A stretch of 17,966 nt of DNA, from NCBI GenBank assembly GCA_003161535.1, contig PMOM01000277.1, positions 1-17,966 of the forward strand, given 5' to 3'. The notes under the pieces are model-generated. The model saw only the letters and a program-made list of their open reading frames with translations. It was not told the DNA's origin and searched no databases. The translations under genes were made by a program, and so were the position numbers. Below, one piece after another: positions 8,337 through 15,061 of the stretch (its first letter is position 1; the number at the start of each line of letters is the position of its first letter). This DNA comes from Caulobacteraceae bacterium (GTDB lineage Bacteria > Pseudomonadota > Alphaproteobacteria > Caulobacterales > Caulobacteraceae).

Positions 8337-9211
8337 AGCGCGATCGGGCGGGGTGGATTTTCGTTGCTCCGGCCATGGCGATCATCGGCCTGTTCTTTTT
8401 TCTGCCGGTGGCCGCGGCCTTCGTGCTGAGTCTGACCGATTTCGACATCTACGCCCTGGCCGATCTGGGCAATCTTCGCTTCGTCGGTCTGCGCAACTAC
8501 GGCGAACTGCTGGCCAATCCGCTCTTCTGGCAGGCGGTTGCAAACACCCTCTACTTCGTCGTCGTGGGCGTGCCACTTTCCATAGCCGCCTCGCTGGGCG
8601 CCGCGCTTCTGCTGGAGTCGCGTCTGGCTCGGTTCAAGGGTTTCTTCCGCACGGCCCTTTTCGCGCCGGTGGTCACCACCCTGGTGGCGGTGGCGGTGAT
8701 CTGGCGCTACCTGCTGCACGCGCGATACGGCCTGATCAATTATGGCCTGAGTGAAATCGGCGTTCGGCCGGTCGACTGGCTGGGTGATCCCCACTGGGCC
8801 ATGCCGGCGATCATCCTCTTCGCGGTGTGGAAGAATTTTGGCTACAACATGATCATCTTCGTGGCCGGGCTGCAGACGATCCCAGAGGACCTCTACGAAG
8901 CCGCTCGGATCGATGGCGCTTCGTCCTTGCGGCGATTTTGGCATGTCACGCTGCCCGGCCTTGCGCCGGTGGTCCTGCTGGTGAGCCTGCTGACCATCGC
9001 CGGCTATCTGCAGCTTTTCGCCGAACCGTACGTCATGACCCAGGGCGGCCCGGCGCAATCGACGGTCAGCGTTCTCTATTTCATGTACGAGCAGGGCTTC
9101 AAATGGTGGAGTCTGGGCACGGCCTCGGCCGTCGCCTTCCTACTCTTTGCGATGATGCTGATCGTGACCGTCGTCCAGCTCGCCATCGCCCGGCGTCGGG
9201 GCGTGCTGTGA
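8333..9211 (+). CDS. ABC sugar transporter permease, MalF/UgpA type
   Basis: Inner-membrane permease of a CUT1-type carbohydrate importer, 292 aa. The GTG start at 8333 overlaps the binding-protein stop as GTGA. The first membrane segment is GWIFVAPAMAIIGLFFFLPV, the periplasmic loop carries FVGLRNYGELLANPLFWQAV, and about six hydrophobic segments can be seen. The cytoplasmic EAA loop that docks the ATPase is clear (YEAARIDGASSLRRFWHVTL). It ends in a GTGA overlap with the second permease. It should form a heterodimer with that protein. Confidence 0.95.
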   Translation: MKRDRAGWIFVAPAMAIIGLFFFLPVAAAFVLSLTDFDIYALADLGNLRFVGLRNYGELLANPLFWQAVANTLYFVVVGVPLSIAASLGAALLLESRLARFKGFFRTALFAPVVTTLVAVAVIWRYLLHARYGLINYGLSEIGVRPVDWLGDPHWAMPAIILFAVWKNFGYNMIIFVAGLQTIPEDLYEAARIDGASSLRRFWHVTLPGLAPVVLLVSLLTIAGYLQLFAEPYVMTQGGPAQSTVSVLYFMYEQGFKWWSLGTASAVAFLLFAMMLIVTVVQLAIARRRGVL

Positions 9212-10029
9212 AGCGCCTGCCCGCTAGCGTGGCCGTCAACATCCTGCTGGTGCTGGCCTCCGCCGTCGCCCTCTTTCCACTGCTTTGGATGTTGTCGGTG
9301 TCGTTCATGAGACCCGGCGAGGCCGACAGCTTTCCCCCGCCGTTCCTTCCCAGGGCGCCTAGTCTCGCCGCCTACAAGGAGCTCTTCGCCCATCAAGGCG
9401 TGGGACGCGATTTCGCCAATAGCGTGTTTCTCGCCTCGGCGGCGACGGCTCTGTCGCTGCTGTTCAACGTCGCGGCCGGTTACGCCTTCGCCAAGCTGCG
9501 CTTCGCCGGACGCGACCGGGTGTTCCAGATACTGCTGGGCGCCCTGGTGATCCCGGGACAGGTGGCGATGATCCCCCTCTTTCTAATGCTCAAGACGGTG
9601 GGTCTGGTGAACAATTTTGGCGGGGTGTTGATTCCGGCGGCCGCCGGGGTGTTCGGCATCTTCCTGGTGCGCCAGTACGCCCTTTCGATTCCCGATGAAC
9701 TCCTGGAGGCGGCGCGGGTCGATGGCGCGAGCGAGTTTCGCATCTTCCGCTCGATCGTGCTGCCGGCTTTGCGGCCGATCCTGGTGACCTTGGCGACCTT
9801 CACCTTCCTGGCCACCTGGAACGACTTCATGTGGCCCTTGATCGTGCTGAGCGACGATCGCCTCTACACCCTGCCCGTCGCCCTTGCCTCCTTGTCGCGC
9901 GAGCACGTCCAGGATGCCGAACTGATGATGGCCGGCGCGGTGGTCACCGTGCTTCCGGTGCTGTTGCTGTTCGTCGCCCTGCAGCGCTACTACATCCGCG
10001 GACTGCTGGCCGGGAGCCTCAAGGGTTGA
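9208..10029 (+). CDS. ABC sugar transporter permease, MalG/UgpE type
   Basis: Second CUT1 permease, 273 aa, starting at GTG 9208 inside the end of the first permease gene (GTGA overlap). The frame is open further upstream, but that stretch lies within the first permease and has no membrane-protein character. Visible features are the first membrane segment (ILLVLASAVALFPLLWMLSV), DFANSVFLASAATALSLLFN, and the EAA loop LEAARVDGASEFRIFRSIVL followed by TWNDFMWPLIVL. Together with the preceding proteins it forms the membrane part of an importer. No ATP-binding subunit gene lies nearby, so a shared MsmK/UgpC-type ATPase from elsewhere in the genome is implied. Confidence 0.95.
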   Translation: MKRLPASVAVNILLVLASAVALFPLLWMLSVSFMRPGEADSFPPPFLPRAPSLAAYKELFAHQGVGRDFANSVFLASAATALSLLFNVAAGYAFAKLRFAGRDRVFQILLGALVIPGQVAMIPLFLMLKTVGLVNNFGGVLIPAAAGVFGIFLVRQYALSIPDELLEAARVDGASEFRIFRSIVLPALRPILVTLATFTFLATWNDFMWPLIVLSDDRLYTLPVALASLSREHVQDAELMMAGAVVTVLPVLLLFVALQRYYIRGLLAGSLKG

Positions 10030-10056
10030 GCCGCCGGGCTTTTCGCAAAGGTGTCG

Positions 10057-10911
10057 ATGATGCGTTTTCTCTCTTTCGAAACCGATGGCGGGCACAGCTT
10101 CGGAGCCGCGGTCGATGGCGGCGTGGTCGATCTGGGGCGGCGCCCGGACGTGGCCGCCAAGAGCCTGCGCGAGGCCATTGCCATGGGCGCGCTTGCCAAG
10201 CTGGCTGAATTGGCCGCTTCAAGCCGTCCCGACATGGTGCAAGGCGATGTCAGGTTTCTGCCGGTCATTCCCGATCCGGCGAAAATTCTTTGCATTGGCC
10301 TGAACTATGAAACCCACCGGCTGGAAACCGGCCGACAGGTGGTCGGTCATCCCACGGTGTTCACGCGCTTCGCCGACACCCAGATTGGCCATCGCGGGCA
10401 AATCGTGGCGCCCAAGGTTTCCCGGTCGCTCGACTATGAAGGCGAACTAGCGGTGATCATCGGCCATGGCGGTCGTTACATCGCCGAAGCCGACGCCTTC
10501 AACCACGTGGCTGGTTATGCCTGCTACAACGACGCAACCCTGCGCGATTGGCAGAGTCACACTCACCAATTCACGCCGGGCAAGAACTTTCCGACAACCG
10601 GGCCATTCGGACCCTATCTGGTGACTCCCGACGAGGTGGGCGTGATCGGGCCGCAGCGAATCCGCACGCGCCTGAACGGCGAGACCGTGCAGTCAGCGAC
10701 GCTGGGCGAGATGATTTTCTCGATCCCCGTGCTGATCAACTATGTCTCCTCGTTCACACCCCTGCGGCCGGGCGATGTGATCTGCACCGGCACGCCAGGC
10801 GGCGTCGGCGCCAAGCGCGAGCCGCCGCTGTTCATGAAGCCGGGCGACACCGTCGAGGTCGAGATCGACGGCGTTGGCCTGTTGGCCTCGTCCATCGTCA
10901 GCGAGGATTGA
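10057..10911 (+). CDS. Fumarylacetoacetate hydrolase (FAH) family protein
   Basis: Cytosolic metal-dependent hydrolase or decarboxylase of the FAH family, 284 aa from ATG 10057; ATG 10060 is equally possible, and AAGG lies 5-8 nt upstream. The family core is complete: ILCIGLNYETHRLETG, the metal site around DYEGELAVIIG, AGYACYNDATLRDWQ, GKNFPTTGPFGPYLV and GDVICTGTPGGVG. Similar proteins cleave C-C bonds in beta-diketo acids, for example in homogentisate or hydroxyphenylacetate breakdown or in non-phosphorylative sugar-acid pathways such as 2,4-diketo-3-deoxy-rhamnonate. The substrate cannot be assigned here. It begins 27 nt after the permease stop on the same strand, so co-transcription is possible, but its link to glycan use is not obvious. 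Confidence 0.92.
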   Translation: MMRFLSFETDGGHSFGAAVDGGVVDLGRRPDVAAKSLREAIAMGALAKLAELAASSRPDMVQGDVRFLPVIPDPAKILCIGLNYETHRLETGRQVVGHPTVFTRFADTQIGHRGQIVAPKVSRSLDYEGELAVIIGHGGRYIAEADAFNHVAGYACYNDATLRDWQSHTHQFTPGKNFPTTGPFGPYLVTPDEVGVIGPQRIRTRLNGETVQSATLGEMIFSIPVLINYVSSFTPLRPGDVICTGTPGGVGAKREPPLFMKPGDTVEVEIDGVGLLASSIVSED

Positions 10912-10959
10912 GCGCGCCGCTGGTCGATCGAACCCCGCCCACCGCGTCCACAGGGGACT

Positions 10960-12411
10960 TCAGCCGCGCAGTTTCCTGACCAGGACTTCCAGGTCTCGCG
11001 CCAGCTGCGGGTCGTTGGCGCGCAGTTCATCTATCCGGCGCACGGCGTGGATCACCGTGGTGTGGTCGCGTCCGCCGAAGCGGCGGCCGATGTCGGGCAG
11101 GGAACGGGTGGTGAGTTGCTTGGCCAGCCACATGGCCGCCTGCCGGGGCCGCGCGACGGCTCGCGTGCGGCGCTCGGAAATGAGATCGGCCTGCTTGAGC
11201 CCGAAGTGTTCCGAAGCGGCCTTCTGGATTTCATCCACCGTGACGCGTCTCTCACCCCCGCGAAGGTGAGGGCGCAGCAGGCTTTGCGCTTCATCCAGGG
11301 TCAAGGCGCCAACTCCAGGGCCGGCGCGAGCGATCAGGGTGTTCAGAGCGCCCTCCAGCTCGCGAACACTGTCGATGAACCGGTCGGCGAGGAAGGCGAG
11401 GATCTCCGGACGCAGGGTAGCGGTGACCCCTTGATGGCGGCACAGGGTCTTCAGCTTTCGCTCCAGAATGCCCAGACGCAGCGCCCGATCGGCCGGCTCG
11501 ATGCCGCAGACCAGGCCCGCGGAAAGATGCGAACGCAGGCGTGCGTCGATCTCCGTCAGGGCCGAAGGTGGCCGATCGGCCGAGAACACCACGCGCCGAC
11601 CGTCCTCCATCAGGGCCGCCAGGGTATGGAACAGCTCATCCTGGCTAGATTGCTTGCCGCCGATGAACTGAACGTCGTCGATGAGCAATAGGTGCGCCGA
11701 CCGCAACTCCTCTTTGAACGCCGCCGTTTGCCTGTCCATGACCGCGCGCACGAAGCTCGACAAAAAGCGCTCGGCGGTCAGATAGAGGACCTTGCGTCCA
11801 GGCGCGGCGGACATGGCCTCCCAAGCCATGGCGTTTAGGAGATGCGTTTTTCCAAAGCCATAGGGTCCGTGAAAGACCACGGGGTTGAAATGACCATCCG
11901 TCCACGAGGCCACGCGGCGGGCTACCGCGTGAGCGAACTCGTTGGCGGGTCCGATGACGAAGGCATCAAAGCTGAAGCGCTCCTGAAGCGCGCTGATCTT
12001 GCCCGGCTTGGCGGTCGCCGCGGCGACGGGCGCCAGGGCGGCGGGCGGCATGGGCGCCGTCAGCGCGGGTGTAACCGCGTCCGAGAGCGCGCACGGGGCG
12101 TGGCCCCGGTCCGCCTCGAATTCCAGGCGCGATTTCAGGCTGAGCACACGACCATCGGGGTCATGGGCGGCCCAAAGTTCGCCGATGCGCCGCCACGCGT
12201 TGCGGCGGATCCAATCGCGAGCCAGTCCCGTGGGCGTGACAAGGCACAGGCCGCCGTCGGACGCCGAACGCAAGGCCGCCTGCGCCAGCCACGAGCCGAA
12301 CGCGTCGTCGCCAAGTTCGCTCTTCAACGCGTGGCTCGCCTTGGTCCAAATCCCCCCCGTCGAAGCGTCCGACGTCGCCATGGCGCTCATCTTGTTCATC
12401 AATTGCCCCAT
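10960..12411 (-). CDS. dnaA: Chromosomal replication initiator protein DnaA
   Basis: AAA+ ATPase that binds DnaA boxes and opens the chromosome origin; 483 aa from ATG 12411. Domain I covers about residues 20-100 (WTKASHALKSELGDDAFGSW). A short Ala/Pro-rich linker spans about 108-138. Domain III has Walker A GPYGFGKT (182-189), Walker B LLLIDD (241-246), sensor FSADRPP and the Arg-rich ARLRSHLSAGL. Domain IV ends with the DNA-binding signature GRRFGGRDHTTVIHAVRRI (442-460). Proteins of this type in Caulobacter share these stretches almost word for word. ATG 12399 (fifth codon) is an alternative start, with GGGG 6 nt upstream. The gene runs convergently with the FAH gene, leaving 48 nt in which I see no good terminator. 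Confidence 0.97.
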   Translation of the reverse strand: MGQLMNKMSAMATSDASTGGIWTKASHALKSELGDDAFGSWLAQAALRSASDGGLCLVTPTGLARDWIRRNAWRRIGELWAAHDPDGRVLSLKSRLEFEADRGHAPCALSDAVTPALTAPMPPAALAPVAAATAKPGKISALQERFSFDAFVIGPANEFAHAVARRVASWTDGHFNPVVFHGPYGFGKTHLLNAMAWEAMSAAPGRKVLYLTAERFLSSFVRAVMDRQTAAFKEELRSAHLLLIDDVQFIGGKQSSQDELFHTLAALMEDGRRVVFSADRPPSALTEIDARLRSHLSAGLVCGIEPADRALRLGILERKLKTLCRHQGVTATLRPEILAFLADRFIDSVRELEGALNTLIARAGPGVGALTLDEAQSLLRPHLRGGERRVTVDEIQKAASEHFGLKQADLISERRTRAVARPRQAAMWLAKQLTTRSLPDIGRRFGGRDHTTVIHAVRRIDELRANDPQLARDLEVLVRKLRG

Positions 12412-12539
12412 CCCCCGATGCCTTGCCGGTTAGAAAAATTCGGCCCGAGAATCCCACGCCCCGCGACCCGATATGCGACAGCCACACAGCCCCGTCCGGC
12501 GGATAAGCAATCCCCGCCGCCGCGTTTTCGTCCGTACAT
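12399..12539 (-). CDS. Possible upstream ORF in the dnaA leader (46 codons)
   Basis: From ATG 12539, only about 12-20 nt downstream of the predicted transcription start, an uninterrupted 46-codon frame runs through the whole dnaA leader. It ends at TGA 12401-12399, overlapping the dnaA ATG at 12399 as TGATG. It lacks a Shine-Dalgarno sequence, so it would need near-leaderless initiation. The predicted peptide (MYGRKRGGGDCLSAGRG...) is rich in Gly and Arg and has no known domain. It may be a chance ORF in GC-rich DNA; the exact stop/start overlap is the reason for listing it. Confidence 0.2.
   Translation of the reverse strand: MYGRKRGGGDCLSAGRGCVAVAYRVAGRGILGPNFSNRQGIGGWGN
12449..12453. promoter_or_regulatory. 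GANTC (CcrM-type methylation) site in the dnaA leader
   Basis: GAATC lies in the transcribed leader, 38 nt before dnaA ATG 12411. In Caulobacter, CcrM methylates GANTC and the methylation state of the dnaA promoter region affects dnaA transcription (established knowledge). A conserved role here is inferred; it is the only GANTC I found between dnaA and rpsT. Confidence 0.45.
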
Positions 12540-12561
12540 GATCGAAAGCGTTGAGAGCCTC

Positions 12562-12589
12562 AGACTAGCCGCGCGGCCCCTCCCGTCAA
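12562..12589 (-). promoter_or_regulatory. dnaA promoter (Caulobacter-type sigma70)
   Basis: On the minus strand the -35 TTGACGG (12589-12583) and the -10 GCTAGTCT (12569-12562) are separated by 13 nt. This closely fits the Caulobacter housekeeping consensus TTGACGS-N10-14-GCTANAWC. A start near 12550-12556 would give a dnaA leader of about 140-155 nt, similar to the long leader known for Caulobacter dnaA. Confidence 0.75.
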
Positions 12590-12745
12590 CGCCGAAATTC
12601 GCATCCGAGGGGCGAAAAATCGGTTGACATACGGAAGGTCCCGAAAGGCCAAGGAAATCCCGCCGATCACTTTTTTTTGGCGTGCGGGATGGGGCTAATT
12701 TGTCGCACCGACCTGGTGACGCCCATTCCAGGGAAGCGCTATATT

Positions 12746-12782
12746 CGGGCTATTCCAATATAAATATCAAGCTATTAGCCCG
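12746..12782. repeat. AT-rich inverted repeat downstream of rpsT
   Basis: Arms CGGGCTA (12746-12752) and TAGCCCG (12776-12782) are perfectly inverted around a 23-nt AT-rich core (AATATAAATATC). It begins 14 nt after the rpsT stop. It could form an rpsT terminator hairpin, although no U-run follows, or a protein-binding site upstream of dnaA. On the minus strand it also contains TTGATA, 18 nt, GAATAT, a possible second promoter towards dnaA. Confidence 0.35.
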
Positions 12783-12795
12783 ACGCTTTCGCGCT

Positions 12796-13065
12796 CTAGG
12801 CGGCGGCCAATTTCTTCAGTTGACGGTGCAACCGCGAAACCTTTCGCGAGCCGGTATTGCGGTGCAACACCCCCTTGCCCACCGCGCGCATAAGCTCCGA
12901 CTGGGCCGAAACAAACGCCGCCTTTGCTGCGCTTGCGTCACCTCCGGCGAGGGCCTCTTCGAACTGGCGAAGAAAGGTTCGAACGCGTGAGCGACGCGCC
13001 TTGTTGACCTCGGTTCGATGCTCGATTTTTCGAATGGCCTTTTTGGCGCCGGGGTTGTTGGCCAT
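12796..13065 (-). CDS. rpsT: 30S ribosomal protein S20
   Basis: Small-subunit ribosomal protein binding 16S rRNA, 89 aa, the usual length. ATG 13065 is chosen because it gives the standard start [20 protein letters not shown]. The frame is open 31 codons further upstream, but that stretch has no S20 character and runs up to the promoter. Further family stretches are [39 protein letters not shown] and [19 protein letters not shown]. It lies upstream of dnaA on the same strand, the order known in Caulobacter. The ribosome binding site is weak. Confidence 0.96.
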   Translation of the reverse strand: MANNPGAKKAIRKIEHRTEVNKARRSRVRTFLRQFEEALAGGDASAAKAAFVSAQSELMRAVGKGVLHRNTGSRKVSRLHRQLKKLAAA

Positions 13066-13129
13066 CGGTTGTCGGAACCTTCCTTGGGGATCGCTCCGCG
13101 CCGCGGCCGATCCAAAAACGGGAGGCGCG

Positions 13130-13158
13130 GATATAGGGTAAGGCGTCCGCCCGGTCAA
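13130..13158 (-). promoter_or_regulatory. rpsT promoter
   Basis: On the minus strand TTGACC (13158-13153) and TATATC (13135-13130) are separated by exactly 17 nt, a strong sigma70-type promoter about 60-70 nt upstream of the rpsT start codon. No competing gene is served by it. Confidence 0.7.
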
Positions 13159-13237
13159 TCAGAGCACACCGACCTGGGCGTCGGGTTTCACTTGGAATCA
13201 GCGTCGGAGTGGGGGCTCTCGCGCTCCGATACTTCTC

Positions 13238-14107
13238 TCACGGGCCACCGACCCGGATCCCCTGGGCGCGCAGCAGCGCCGGCAGGCCCTCTGGCCCGAT
13301 AAGGTGGCCGATGCCGACGATCATCACCACGCGGCCACGACCCGTCATGCGACGCCTTACCAACTTGGCCCAGCGCCGGTTGCGTTCGGTGATCAGGCGC
13401 TTGTACAGGGTCGGAGACGCCGAGCGCAGAGGGTCAAGAGCCTGGGCTTGGATCGCGGCAAGATCGCCGGCCATCCACGCGCCCAACAGGCGTTGATAGG
13501 CGTCTGGCTCTTCCTCGATCTCGCGCAGGGTCGCCTTCAGGGAGTCCACCTGCTCGGTCATGTCCACGCCGGCCAAAAAACCGATCTGCTGGCCAGCGGT
13601 TTCGAAGGCCCGCCGCCGCGCCCGGGCCGGCGCGAGGTCCTGGACTTCTTGTTCGACTCCTTGCGAGGCTCTGGCGCCAGCCTTGGCGTCGACGGCCAGC
13701 GACAGGGTGACCTCGGCAAGCCAGGGCGCCATGGCTTCCAGCGCCAATATCGGGACGCCCAGCCCCGCCGAGTCTCGCGCCAGCCGCGCGTCGTCGAAAG
13801 CCGTCAGATGCACCGACAGAGTGTCTCCCTGGGCAAGCCACCCGCGCGTACGCGTCAGACGCATGGCCTCAAGGTCGGTGGCCGCCCCGATGGGGATTTC
13901 GAACCAAAGCTCATCGGCCTTGGCCAGTCCATCGGTCAGGGCCTTTGGCCGCCAGTCGAGGCCCCGGGGAAGCAGGTGCACCGAGCCAAATAGGATGAGC
14001 GTCGAGTGCGCGCCCTTGATCGTCCATACCGGCGGCTGGGCCCGCGCGGACAATGCGAAAATCGCCGCCGCCACGGCAAGCGCCGTCGACGCTCTCAAAT
14101 CCCTCAC
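13238..14107 (-). CDS. TraB/GumN family protein
   Basis: Predicted exported metalloprotease-like protein of the TraB/PrgY/GumN (Tiki-related) family, 289 aa. The frame is open from 14191, but GTG 14107 is preferred: it overlaps the mutM stop as GTGA and is followed directly by a signal peptide (STALAVAAAIFALSARA, cleavage before QPPVW). Conserved stretches are LILFGSVHLLP (GSVH at 41-44), ADELWFEI (Glu70), ERNRRWA (241-247) and the C-terminal GIGHLIGPEGLPALL. These His, Glu and Arg positions are the family's presumed metal and active site. It lies downstream of mutM and is probably translated by coupling. Its substrate is unknown. Confidence 0.88.
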   Translation of the reverse strand: MRDLRASTALAVAAAIFALSARAQPPVWTIKGAHSTLILFGSVHLLPRGLDWRPKALTDGLAKADELWFEIPIGAATDLEAMRLTRTRGWLAQGDTLSVHLTAFDDARLARDSAGLGVPILALEAMAPWLAEVTLSLAVDAKAGARASQGVEQEVQDLAPARARRRAFETAGQQIGFLAGVDMTEQVDSLKATLREIEEEPDAYQRLLGAWMAGDLAAIQAQALDPLRSASPTLYKRLITERNRRWAKLVRRRMTGRGRVVMIVGIGHLIGPEGLPALLRAQGIRVGGP

Positions 14108-14967
14108 TTTTGGCAACGTGGGCAATAAAAGGTGGAGCGGCCTGCCTGAACGACGCGACGAATGACCGCCGTGCAAGGGTTCGCCAGGCACGGCTGGCCC
14201 TCGCGTCCATAGACTTGGAAGGCGTGTTGGAAATAGCCCGCCGCGCCCTGGGCATTGGCGTAGTCCCTCAAGGTCGAGCCTCCCGCCGCGATGGCGTCCC
14301 GCAAGACCGCGCGCACGGCGGCGACGATGGCGACCAGCCGGGGCTTGGCAAGCGTTCCAGCCGCTCGCAGGGGCGAAACGCCGGCGCGGTGCAGAGCCTC
14401 GCTGACGTAGATATTGCCCAGTCCGGCGACGATGGTTTGGTCGAGCAACAAGGTCTTGGCGCCCTGACCGCGAGACTTGAAAGCCCTCGCCAGATAGGCG
14501 GCGCTGAATTCCGCCTCGAGTGGTTCCGGTCCCATGCTGGCGAACCTGGGATGTTCCGCTAGGCCTTCGCTGCGCACCAAATCCATGAAGCCGAAGCGTC
14601 GCGCATCGAAGTAAGTCACCTGTACGCCGGTCTCCGTCTCGAAAAGGACGTGCGCGTGCTTAGGATTCGGCGCCGACGCCCGCGCCAAAACGCCGGCCGT
14701 CCGGGCGCGGCGCGAGTCTTCGATTTCCAGGCGGCCGGTCATGCCCAGATGGATGATCAGGGTCTCGCCGCTGTGCAGGGGCGCGAGGATGTATTTGCCG
14801 CGCCGGCGCAGGGTCTCGATGCGGGCTCCCGTCAGCCTTTGAACAAAGCCGTCCGGAAGGGGAAAGCGCAGGTCGGGGCGGCGCGCCTCGACGCGCCGAA
14901 GGCGAGCGCCGGTCAGCACGGGCTCAAGTCCGCGCCGCACGGTCTCCACCTCGGGAAGTTCGGGCAT
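14104..14967 (-). CDS. mutM: Formamidopyrimidine-DNA glycosylase (Fpg/MutM)
   Basis: Base-excision repair glycosylase/AP lyase that removes 8-oxoguanine and formamidopyrimidines; 287 aa. The N-terminus MPELPEVETVRRGL carries the catalytic Pro2 and Glu3, and Lys58 lies in RRRGKYI. Further markers are HLGMTGRLEI, YFDARRFGFMDLV, LLDQTIVAGLGNIYVSEALH and the C-terminal zinc finger ending AGRSTFYCPRCQK. The first Cys pair of the finger is spaced C-x4-C (CLANPC) rather than the C-x2-C of E. coli Fpg; the second is C-x2-C. AGG lies 5-7 nt before the ATG. It is divergent from ubiE and overlaps the TraB/GumN gene downstream by 4 nt. Confidence 0.97.
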   Translation of the reverse strand: MPELPEVETVRRGLEPVLTGARLRRVEARRPDLRFPLPDGFVQRLTGARIETLRRRGKYILAPLHSGETLIIHLGMTGRLEIEDSRRARTAGVLARASAPNPKHAHVLFETETGVQVTYFDARRFGFMDLVRSEGLAEHPRFASMGPEPLEAEFSAAYLARAFKSRGQGAKTLLLDQTIVAGLGNIYVSEALHRAGVSPLRAAGTLAKPRLVAIVAAVRAVLRDAIAAGGSTLRDYANAQGAAGYFQHAFQVYGREGQPCLANPCTAVIRRVVQAGRSTFYCPRCQK

Positions 14968-15061
14968 AGCGCCTAGCTAGCGCAACCGGGTGCGCCGCGC
15001 CACGTCTGGCCCCGTCCCGCCGAGCCTTCCCGCTTCAGGGCTTCGGGCCTATGAGGCGCAT

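Larger units (their letters stand above)
12412..12795. other. dnaA-rpsT intergenic region (384 nt)
   Basis: No conventional gene is visible here, apart from the possible upstream ORF. The region holds the dnaA promoter and leader, a GANTC site, and an eight-T run on the plus strand (A-tract on the dnaA strand, about 12671-12678) roughly 90 nt upstream of the promoter. A leader hairpin lies at 12498-12518; its arm includes TTATCCGCC on the minus strand, 7 of 9 matches to the DnaA box. An AT-rich patch lies at 12739-12778. I see no cluster of DnaA boxes, so I do not call an origin. Confidence 0.6.

Noticed and set aside
8827..9207. Upstream extension of the second permease frame
   Set aside because: It lies inside the first permease in another frame and lacks membrane character. 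The GTG at 9208 with its 4-nt overlap is a far better start.
12412..12795. Possible chromosomal replication origin beside dnaA
   Set aside because: It has no cluster of DnaA boxes and only one small AT-rich patch. In Caulobacter the origin is near but not next to dnaA.
13200..13236. Possible terminator after the TraB/GumN gene (CGGAG...CTCCG)
   Set aside because: The stem is only about 5 bp with mismatches inside and no T-run follows. It is too weak to call.
14970..14995. Near-palindrome GCGCCTAGCTAGCGC between mutM and ubiE
   Set aside because: It is short and imperfect, no regulator is known to me for this site, and no second copy was seen.
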